DNA of 9,304 nucleotides, taken from Actinomycetospora sp. (GTDB lineage: Bacteria; Actinomycetota; Actinomycetes; Mycobacteriales; Pseudonocardiaceae). Made by a program: the position numbers and the translations under genes. The DNA is taken from the NCBI GenBank assembly GCA_025925615.1, contig JAICLN010000152.1:1-9304 (forward strand), read 5' to 3'. Below are positions 1-5,132 of the stretch, one piece after another. Every line of letters starts with the position of its first letter. Position 1 is the first letter of the stretch. The notes under the pieces were generated by a model. The model had not been told where the DNA came from. It saw only the letters and a program-made list of their open reading frames with translations, and did no database searches.

Positions 1-130
1 CCTCGACGCGCGTCGGGTCCAGGACCGCGAGGAGCGCGACGACGGCGACCAGGCCGAACCGCAGCCGGCTCGTCGTCCGGGAGGCCTCCGCGGAGTACGC
101 CGCGAGCGCCCGCCCGGCCGGGGTGCTCAC
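1..130 (-). CDS. N-terminus of membrane protein, probable sensor histidine kinase (partial)
   Basis: A GTG at 130-128 opens a minus-strand frame that stays open to the left edge (43 codons visible). It overlaps the stop of the response regulator by four bases (GTGA), the typical sign of translational coupling. The visible protein starts VSTPAGRALAAYSAEASRTT and reaches a hydrophobic stretch, LRFGLVAVVALLAVLDP, at about residues 23-39, which looks like a first transmembrane helix. No catalytic domain lies inside the window. The sensor-kinase call rests only on the position after a NarL-type regulator and the membrane-anchored start. Any other membrane protein remains possible. Confidence 0.5.
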   Translation of the reverse strand, partial: MSTPAGRALAAYSAEASRTTSRLRFGLVAVVALLAVLDPTRVE

Positions 131-774
131 TCCAGCAGCCCGCGGCGCATCGCCTCGGCGACCGCGGCGGCCCGTTCGGTCACCTCGAGCTTCTCGTACA
201 TGCGCTGGACGTGGGTCTTGACGGTGCTGGGGGCCAGGTAGAGCTGCTTGGCTATCGCCGGGATGGACAGGCCCGTCGCCATCAGCCGGAGGACCTCCGA
301 CTCGCGCTCGGACAGCGCCGGGCCGCGGTCGGTACGACGTTGGCGGATCTCCCCGACGAGTCCGCTCGCCAGCTGCGGCGGCAGCACGCTCTCGCCGCGG
401 GCCGCGGCCAGCACCGCGTCGACGAGCTCGCTGCGCCGGCTCTCCTTGGGCAGGTAGCCCGCCGCGCCCTGCTCGAGGGCGCCGTAGACCAGGGCCGGGT
501 CGGTGAACGCGGAGAGCAGCACGATGCGGGTCGGGGCGCCGTCGCGGGCGGCCCGGGCGACGACCTCCGCGCCGTCGAGCCCGGGCATCCGGTGGTCGAT
601 CAGCGCGACCTGCGGAGCGAGGCGGACGATGGCCTCGAGCGCGGTGAGGCCGTCCTCCGCCTCGGCCACGACGTCGATCTGCCCACTGCCGGTCAGCGCA
701 CGGACGACGCCGTCGCGGTACATCGGGTGGTCGTCGGCCACCACCGCGGTCACCCGCGTCGAGGAATCGCGCAC
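127..774 (-). CDS. NarL/LuxR-family response regulator
   Basis: A two-component regulator of 215 residues, the usual length for the NarL class. The receiver domain (about residues 8-125) shows the acidic pair D14-D15, the phospho-acceptor D60 in LIDHRMPG, the switch S88 in VLLSAF, and K110 in YLPKES. The C-terminal LuxR helix-turn-helix (about 153-213) begins LSERESEVLRLMATGLS and contains the recognition region APSTVKTHVQRMYEKL. All key residues are present, so phosphorylation by a partner kinase and DNA binding are expected. The GTG at 774-772 is chosen because it starts five bases after the hydrolase stop; its GAGGG lies only two bases upstream, so the GTG at 753 (VTAVVADDH) is an alternative. 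The gene sits between the hydrolase and a membrane protein whose start overlaps its stop, which suggests one transcript. Target genes are unknown. Confidence 0.93.
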   Translation of the reverse strand: MRDSSTRVTAVVADDHPMYRDGVVRALTGSGQIDVVAEAEDGLTALEAIVRLAPQVALIDHRMPGLDGAEVVARAARDGAPTRIVLLSAFTDPALVYGALEQGAAGYLPKESRRSELVDAVLAAARGESVLPPQLASGLVGEIRQRRTDRGPALSERESEVLRLMATGLSIPAIAKQLYLAPSTVKTHVQRMYEKLEVTERAAAVAEAMRRGLLE

Positions 775-779
775 GACCC

Positions 780-1829
780 TCAGCCGCCCGCGCGCCAGAA
801 CTCGGTCGCGACGGCGAGCCACCGCTGGGCCGCGTCGACGTGCGGCCCGTGACCCGACCCGGCGAACACCTCGGTGCGCACCCGGCCGCCGGCCTGCTCG
901 TAGCGGGCCAGGACCGACCGGATCTGGGCGACCATCGGCTGCGGCGGGAAGACCTCGGCGCCGGGCCAGCCCCGGACGATGCCGGCCTGGCCGAGCGTGC
1001 CCAGCTCCAGGAACGAACCGTCCGCGACGACGAGGTCCTTCTCGCCCTGGGTCCACAGCACCGGCGGCTTAGGGTCGAGCTCCGGGAGCCACGCCCACGA
1101 GCAGTACTTGGGGGAGAGGGCGTTGAGCAGCCCCCGCGTGCCCGGGGCGGAGCCCGGCCAGTTCGGCGAGGTCGTGGCGTCGCCGGGGTAGCCGTCGTCG
1201 CTGATGGTCGACAGCAGGATCTCGTCGAGCAGGAGCTCCTCCCGCTCGGGCGGGAGGCGGTACTCCGGCGCCCAGTAGGTGCCGTTCATGACGTTGCGGG
1301 GGCTGACCGGCTCGTCCGCGCCGCGGTCGCCGGCGCGCAGCAGCTCGACGAAGCGCGGGTTGGCGACCCCGGCGCCGGTGCCCGCGTGGTCGCCGGTGCA
1401 CGGCGTGCCGTCGGGGAAGGTGCCGCCGTAGCCGTAGGGCGAGACCGGGTCGAGGAAGGTCAGGCTCGCGACGGGGATCTGGCGCGCGACCAGCGCGATC
1501 GCCGCCCCCGCCGTCGACCACCCGACGAGGTGCGGGCGCTCGATCCCCAGCTCGTGCAGGTAGGAGACGAGGTCGTCGGCCCAGTCGCCGAGGCCGCGGG
1601 TGGCGTCGATGGGGGCCGCTTCGGTGCGGCCGAACCCGCGCATGTCGGGGGCGAGGAACCGGAACCGGTCCGACGCCGGGCTCATGAGGTGCTCGAAGAA
1701 CCGGCCCGTGGACAGGTTGCCGTGCACGAGCACGACGGGCTCGCCGTCGGGTGGTCCGGACTCGAGGTGGTGGATGCGGATCCGGGCGTCGACGGTGGCG
1801 GCGGTGACGCCGGGCAGGAGATCGCTCAT
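780..1829 (-). CDS. Alpha/beta-hydrolase fold enzyme
   Basis: A 349-residue protein of the alpha/beta-hydrolase fold. Visible elements are the oxyanion strand and loop VVLVHGNLSTG (32-42), APDMRGFGRT (60-69), the nucleophile elbow LVGWSTAGAA with S105, a probable acid D265 in WTQGEKDLVVAD, and the catalytic histidine H327 in GSGHGPH. The elbow reads G-W-S-T-A-G, so the final glycine of the usual GxSxG is alanine with a glycine next to it. A long, poorly hydrophobic cap (about 130-245, rich in Pro, Gly, Tyr and Trp) should shape the substrate pocket, so esterase, lactonase or epoxide-hydrolase-like activity cannot be told apart. There is no signal peptide, so it is probably cytoplasmic. The ATG at 1829 lacks a Shine-Dalgarno sequence but has a promoter-like -10 just upstream. 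Its stop is five bases before the response regulator start, which implies co-expression. Confidence 0.88.
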   Translation of the reverse strand: MSDLLPGVTAATVDARIRIHHLESGPPDGEPVVLVHGNLSTGRFFEHLMSPASDRFRFLAPDMRGFGRTEAAPIDATRGLGDWADDLVSYLHELGIERPHLVGWSTAGAAIALVARQIPVASLTFLDPVSPYGYGGTFPDGTPCTGDHAGTGAGVANPRFVELLRAGDRGADEPVSPRNVMNGTYWAPEYRLPPEREELLLDEILLSTISDDGYPGDATTSPNWPGSAPGTRGLLNALSPKYCSWAWLPELDPKPPVLWTQGEKDLVVADGSFLELGTLGQAGIVRGWPGAEVFPPQPMVAQIRSVLARYEQAGGRVRTEVFAGSGHGPHVDAAQRWLAVATEFWRAGG

Positions 1830-1839
1830 GGTGGGCCGA

Positions 1840-1868
1840 ACGCTAGTGAGGCGGGGTGCGGTCGGGAA
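1840..1868 (-). promoter_or_regulatory. Possible leaderless promoter of the hydrolase-regulator operon
   Basis: Reading the minus strand, TTCCCG (1868-1863) is followed after 17 bases by TAGCGT (1845-1840), which fits the actinobacterial -10 pattern TANNNT. Transcription from this box would begin within a few bases of the ATG at 1829. That agrees with the absence of a ribosome binding site and suggests a leaderless mRNA. The -35 match is poor. The rest of the 207-base gap up to the aidB stop shows no gene. Confidence 0.35.
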
Positions 1869-2036
1869 GGCGTCCGGTCGGTGGCGGCCGAGCTGCATGA
1901 TCACGAGCACGTGGGGCAGGCCCGGGGGCTGACGCGGCTGCGAGGTGTACCCCTCGTCCCGCCGGGTCGACGTCTGTGTGTTCCCGTGCCTGGACACGAC
2001 AGAGACACAGCACGCCGATAGGGCTGGCACGAGGCG

Positions 2037-3761
2037 TCAGCCCACCGGCAGGCGGGCGAGGACGCCGTCGACGTCCACCCCGCGCGGCAGCGTGCCGAGC
2101 GCCTCGCCGTGCTCCCCGGCCACGCGGGACCCGACGAAGGCATCCGCCACCGCCGCCGGGGCGTGCCGCACCAGCAGCGACCCCTGCAGCACGACCGCCA
2201 TCCGCTCGGCCAGCCAGCGGGCGCGCTCCTCGGTCGGGTCGCGGAGCTCGTCGAGGATCGTCTTCCACGCCGCGTCGAGCCGGTGATCGGCGCCGGACGC
2301 GGCCTCGACGTCGGCCCGGTAGGCCTCGAGGGCGGCGGGCTCCCGGCCGAGCACGCGGAGCAGGTCGAGGGCGTTGACGTTCCCGGAGCCCTCCCAGATC
2401 GAGTTCAGCGGCGACTCGCGGAAGAGCCGCGGCATCCCGGACTCCTCGACGAACCCGTTGCCCCCGAGGCACTCCAGCGCCTCGCCGACCACGGCGGTCT
2501 GCCGCTTGCAGATCCAGTACTTCCCGAGCGTGACCCCGATGCGCCGGAACGCGGCCTCGTGCGGGTCCGACGCCGCCCGGTCCTGGGCCCCCGCGAGCCG
2601 CAGCGCCAGCGTCACGGCCGCCTCGGACTCCAATGCCAGGTCCGCGAGCACATTGGCCATCAACGGCTTGTCGACCAACGGCGACCCGAAGGCCTGGCGG
2701 TGAGAGGCGTGCCATACCGCCTCGGTCAAGGCCCGGCGCATCAGCGGCTTGTCGATCAGCGCCGAGCCGAACGCGTGCCGGTGCGTCGCGTGCCAGGCCG
2801 CCCGGCGCACCGCGTCGCGCATCCCGGCCGCCGAGCCCAGCGCGTTGTCGAGCCGGGTACAGGCGACCATCTCGATGATCGTCCGCACCCCGCGGCCCTC
2901 GTCGCCGACCCGGAACCCGACCGTCCCGTCGAACTCCGGCTCCGACGACGCGTTCGACCGGTTGCCGAGCTTGTCCTTGAGCCGCTGGATGGCGAACGGG
3001 TTGCGCGTCCCGTCGGGCAGGACCCGGGGGACGAGGAAGCAGGTGACCCCGGAGTCCCGGACCTGCGCCAGCACCAGGAAGACGTCGCACATCGGCGCGG
3101 ACGTGAACCACTTGTGCCCGGTGAGCACGTAGCTGCCGTCGGGCTGCTCGACAGCCGCCGTGGTGTTCGTCCGGACGTCCGAGCCGCCCTGCTTCTCGGT
3201 CATCCCCATCCCGGCGAGCAGGCCGGGTTTCGACGCCGGGTCGCGCAGCCCGCCGTCGTACACCGTCGACACCAGGCCGGGCCCGTACTGCGCGAGCAGG
3301 TCGGGAGCGGCGGCCAGCGCGGGCACGACGGCGTGGCTCATGGAGACCGGGCAGCCGTGCCCGGCCTCGGCCTGGGACCAGACGAGGAACCCGGCGGCCC
3401 GGGCGACGTGCTGGCCCGCCCGCGGGACCGATCCGAGCCCGTCCGGGCCGGCCCACACCGCGCCGGCGAACCCGCGCGAGACCGCCTCGGCGAGCAGCGC
3501 GTGGTAGCCCGGGTCGTAGTCCACCTCGTCGACCCGGTTCCCGACGCGGTCGAACGTCCGCAGTCGCGGCTCGTTGCGGTGCGCGGCGTCGGCCCAGTCA
3601 CGGACCTGTGCCGACCCCGCGCGCCGACCCGTCTCGTGCAGCGCGTCGAGCGACCACCCCGCGCCCTCGCGCTCGACCGCCTCGAGCAGGGGCGGGTCGG
3701 CCGCGAGGTCGTGGTCGACGTACTCGGGCACCTGGTTGGTCACGACGTGGGTGGGCGCCAT
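2037..3761 (-). CDS. aidB: AidB-like acyl-CoA dehydrogenase with internal tandem duplication
   Basis: A 574-residue flavoprotein of the AidB branch of acyl-CoA dehydrogenases. Strong family signatures are GMGMTEKQGGSDV (184-196), TGHKWFTS (214-221), RLKDKLGNRSNASSEPEF (260-277), CLGGNGFVEESGMPRL (431-446) and NSIWEGSGN (453-461), with E457 at the position matching the dehydrogenase active-site glutamate. E. coli AidB is about 541 residues, is induced by alkylation stress, binds DNA through its C-terminal part and has weak isovaleryl-CoA dehydrogenase activity. Here the extra length is largely explained by two consecutive 27-residue copies (314-340 and 341-367) of the helix segment ending HRxAFGSxLxDKPL, present once in AidB. 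The frame is intact, so the gene is probably expressed, but the duplication may alter FAD binding or tetramer packing. No alkylation-repair genes are nearby; it diverges from a cyclase-ligase operon. The start ATG at 3761 has no clear Shine-Dalgarno sequence. Confidence 0.92.
   Translation of the reverse strand: MAPTHVVTNQVPEYVDHDLAADPPLLEAVEREGAGWSLDALHETGRRAGSAQVRDWADAAHRNEPRLRTFDRVGNRVDEVDYDPGYHALLAEAVSRGFAGAVWAGPDGLGSVPRAGQHVARAAGFLVWSQAEAGHGCPVSMSHAVVPALAAAPDLLAQYGPGLVSTVYDGGLRDPASKPGLLAGMGMTEKQGGSDVRTNTTAAVEQPDGSYVLTGHKWFTSAPMCDVFLVLAQVRDSGVTCFLVPRVLPDGTRNPFAIQRLKDKLGNRSNASSEPEFDGTVGFRVGDEGRGVRTIIEMVACTRLDNALGSAAGMRDAVRRAAWHATHRHAFGSALIDKPLMRRALTEAVWHASHRQAFGSPLVDKPLMANVLADLALESEAAVTLALRLAGAQDRAASDPHEAAFRRIGVTLGKYWICKRQTAVVGEALECLGGNGFVEESGMPRLFRESPLNSIWEGSGNVNALDLLRVLGREPAALEAYRADVEAASGADHRLDAAWKTILDELRDPTEERARWLAERMAVVLQGSLLVRHAPAAVADAFVGSRVAGEHGEALGTLPRGVDVDGVLARLPVG
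2661..2741 (-). repeat. Tandem repeat copy 2 within aidB (residues 341-367)
   Basis: The second copy, in coding order, of an 81-bp in-frame unit. It encodes MRRALTEAVWHASHRQAF followed by GSPLVDKPL. It joins directly to copy 1, with both units beginning at a Met codon, and leads into the normal AidB continuation MANVLADLALESEAA. By hand alignment the two copies match at about 59 of 81 bases and 18 of 27 residues. This copy uses codons that are rare elsewhere in the gene (TTG, GTA, TCT). Confidence 0.9.
2742..2822 (-). repeat. Tandem repeat copy 1 within aidB (residues 314-340)
   Basis: The first copy of the 81-bp unit, encoding MRDAVRRAAWHATHRHAF followed by GSALIDKPL. It continues smoothly from the usual upstream AidB sequence (LDNALGSAAG) and uses the same G/C-ending codons as the rest of the gene. 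Both copies keep the HR-x-AFG motif, equivalent to the R-x-x-FG segment that contacts FAD in acyl-CoA dehydrogenases. Confidence 0.9.
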
Positions 3762-3783
3762 CGTCCGATCACACCACGCCTGG

Positions 3784-3797
3784 CTACCTGCCGGTAG
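3784..3797. promoter_or_regulatory. Palindrome upstream of aidB, candidate operator
   Basis: CTACC-TGCC-GGTAG is a perfect five-base inverted repeat with a four-base centre, 22 bases upstream of the aidB ATG. A second, shorter inverted repeat (ACCT-GG-AGGT) follows at 3806-3815. The size and position suit a TetR-type repressor site overlapping the aidB promoter. No regulator gene is visible next to it, and short GC-rich palindromes arise by chance, so this is tentative. Confidence 0.35.
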
Positions 3798-3835
3798 GTG
3801 CGCTCACCTGGAGGTCAGCATCGCGAGACACGACG

Positions 3836-4073
3836 GAGTTCGCCGTCGCGTCCGAGGCCGGGCTGGTCGCTCCGGACACCCCGTGGTGACGACGGTGCAC
3901 GAGGACCAGGTGGTCGACGACGGCGCGCGATCCCGACCGTCGACCACGACGTCCACCTCGACCTGATCGTCACGGCGGATCGGCTGATCACCTGCTCGCG
4001 CGCGCCGCGGCACCCGGCCCGAGTCGCCTGGGACGAACTGACCGACGCGAAGATTGCCGCCATCCCGCTGCTC
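3836..4073 (+). pseudogene. Remnant of a 5-formyltetrahydrofolate cyclo-ligase-family gene (C-terminal end)
   Basis: Three consecutive segments in three frames line up as one degraded protein tail: EFAVASEAGLVAPDTP (from 3836), VVTTVHEDQVVDDGA (3883-3927), then IPTVDHDVHLDLIVTADRL through VAWDELTDAKIAAIPLL (3930-4073). The order and motifs (E-A-G-L-V, TTVH-x-x-QVVDD, HD-x-x-LDLIVT, W-D-L-x-x-x-KIAAIP) match the C-terminus of 5-formyltetrahydrofolate cyclo-ligase-family proteins as I recall them from actinobacteria. Each junction is explained by one missing base, near 3881 and near 3928. The N-terminal two thirds, including the ATP-binding region, are absent: nothing recognisable lies between 3762 and 3835. 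The last segment has no stop codon of its own and runs in frame into the cyclase gene. The fragment cannot make a working enzyme. It may be the relic of a deletion that brought aidB and the cyclase operon together. Confidence 0.65.
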
Positions 4074-4100
4074 CCCGGCCGCGCGGGGACCGCTGAGGGG

Positions 4101-4129
4101 TTGCTGCCACCGGCCCGGCCCGCGAGGGT
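4101..4129 (+). promoter_or_regulatory. Possible promoter of the cyclase-ligase operon
   Basis: TTGCTG (4101-4106) and GAGGGT (4124-4129) are separated by 17 bases. The -35 is a fair match, and the -10 keeps the A and final T of TANNNT but lacks the first T. It would give a leader of about 30 bases, and its -10 overlaps the inverted repeat at 4126-4150. The stretch 4074-4100 holds nothing I recognise. Confidence 0.25.
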
Positions 4130-4150
4130 GAGAGTCAGGTCACCCGACTC
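4126..4150 (+). promoter_or_regulatory. Two interlocking inverted repeats before the cyclase gene
   Basis: The order is GGGTGA (4126-4131), GAGTC (4132-4136), AGG, TCACCC (4140-4145), GACTC (4146-4150). GGGTGA pairs with TCACCC and GAGTC pairs with GACTC, so the two perfect hairpins exclude each other as RNA. As DNA they form two overlapping operators. The block ends six bases before the ribosome binding site, so protein binding or RNA switching here could control the operon. Confidence 0.35.
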
Positions 4151-4156
4151 GACGAC

Positions 4157-4162
4157 GAGGAG
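4157..4162 (+). promoter_or_regulatory. Ribosome binding site deciding the cyclase start
   Basis: GAGGAG lies four bases before the ATG at 4167. It fixes the start there even though the frame is open back to 3798 through the pseudogene remnant. Confidence 0.75.
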
Positions 4163-4166
4163 AATC

Positions 4167-5132
4167 ATGGCCGACGCCCCGAGCATGGCGGAACTACTGG
4201 GGGACGACACCCCCAAGAACTGGGGCAAGTGGGGGCCGGACGACCAGGTGGGGTGCCTGAACTACCTCGACGCGAGCCAGGTGCTGCGCGGCGTGTCGAG
4301 CGTGAAGGCCGGGCAGGTGTTCACGCTCCAGTGCCCCATGGGGCTGCCCCACGGGGACCCGGTCTTCCCGGGCCGGGCGGGCATCGAGCGGGAGATGATC
4401 TGGGACCAGGACGCGTTCGCGCCGGGCGGCATCGGCCCGTCGTTCCCCGGCGGTCTCCGGGCCTCCGACGACAAGGCGACGATGTTCCTGCAGGGGTCCT
4501 CGCAGTACGACGCGCTGGGGCACGCCTGGTACGACGACCGCATCTGGAACGACGTCGACGCCGCGTCCACCAACGGCGGGGGGATGAGCTGGGCGTCGAT
4601 CATGCCGATCGCCCAGCACGGCGTCGTCGGCCACGGGGTGCTCATCGACATGGCCCGCCACCGCGGCAAGGACTGGCTGGACAAGGGCGAGACGTTCACC
4701 CACCACGACCTCGAGGAGGCGGCGGCCGCGCAGGGCGTCGCCATCGAGAACCGGGACGTGCTGCTCATCCGCACCGGGTGGCTCAAGTACTTCTACGCGG
4801 TGTCCAACGAGGAGTTCTACGAGGGCTTCGTCGAGCCCGGCCTGACCTACTCCCGCGAGCTCGTGGAGTGGTTCCAGAGCAAGGAGATCCCCAACCTGGT
4901 CACCGACACGATCGCGAACGAGGTGACCTACGACCCGGAGTCCGGGGTCGCGCTCCCGTTGCACGCCGCCCTGCTGCGCAACCTCGGCCTCTCCATGGCC
5001 GAGATCATCTGGCTCGACGACCTCGCGGACGCCTGTGCCGCCGACGGCCGCTGGGACTTCCTGTACACCGCGGCGCCGCTCAAGATCCACGAAGCGACCG
5101 GCGCCCCCGTCAACCCGGTGGTGATCCGATGA
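4167..5132 (+). CDS. Cyclase-family metal-dependent hydrolase (kynurenine formamidase-like fold)
   Basis: A 321-residue protein of the cyclase family (Pfam Cyclase, PF04199), whose members include kynurenine formamidases and other metal-dependent amidases or lactone hydrolases. Visible family landmarks are WGPDDQVGCLNYL (22-34), the metal-site region SSQYDALGHAWYDDRIWN (111-128) with D115, H119 and D123 or D124 as likely ligands, HGVVGHGVLIDMA (151-163), DVLLIRTGW (197-205), LPLHAALLRNLG (263-274) and the C-terminal APLKIHEATGAPVNPVVI (303-320). The metal motif reads D-A-L-G-H instead of the H-G-T-H of kynurenine formamidase, so that substrate is unlikely. No signal peptide is seen. Its TGA overlaps the ATG of the acyl-CoA synthetase gene (ATGA), so the two are coupled. 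A plausible but unproven role is ring opening or amide hydrolysis that yields an acid for CoA activation by its neighbour. Confidence 0.88.
   Translation: MADAPSMAELLGDDTPKNWGKWGPDDQVGCLNYLDASQVLRGVSSVKAGQVFTLQCPMGLPHGDPVFPGRAGIEREMIWDQDAFAPGGIGPSFPGGLRASDDKATMFLQGSSQYDALGHAWYDDRIWNDVDAASTNGGGMSWASIMPIAQHGVVGHGVLIDMARHRGKDWLDKGETFTHHDLEEAAAAQGVAIENRDVLLIRTGWLKYFYAVSNEEFYEGFVEPGLTYSRELVEWFQSKEIPNLVTDTIANEVTYDPESGVALPLHAALLRNLGLSMAEIIWLDDLADACAADGRWDFLYTAAPLKIHEATGAPVNPVVIR

Noticed and set aside
840..2021. Plus-strand open frame opposite the alpha/beta hydrolase
   Set aside because: Low-complexity R/G/V sequence. The hydrolase motifs on the minus strand account for this region.
2022..2042. 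Hairpin GGCTG...CAGCC at the aidB stop as a terminator
   Set aside because: The stem is short with a mismatch on the transcribed strand and there is no following U run, so I do not call it.
1843..3456. Long open frame on the minus strand antisense to or out of frame with aidB
   Set aside because: It is rich in Arg, Gly, Pro and Ala with no family motifs, and overlaps aidB in another frame. Such open frames are a by-product of very high G+C.
4126..4150. H-type RNA pseudoknot or riboswitch
   Set aside because: Both crossing loops would be zero bases long, which is not sterically possible for stems of six and five base pairs. No known riboswitch core is seen.
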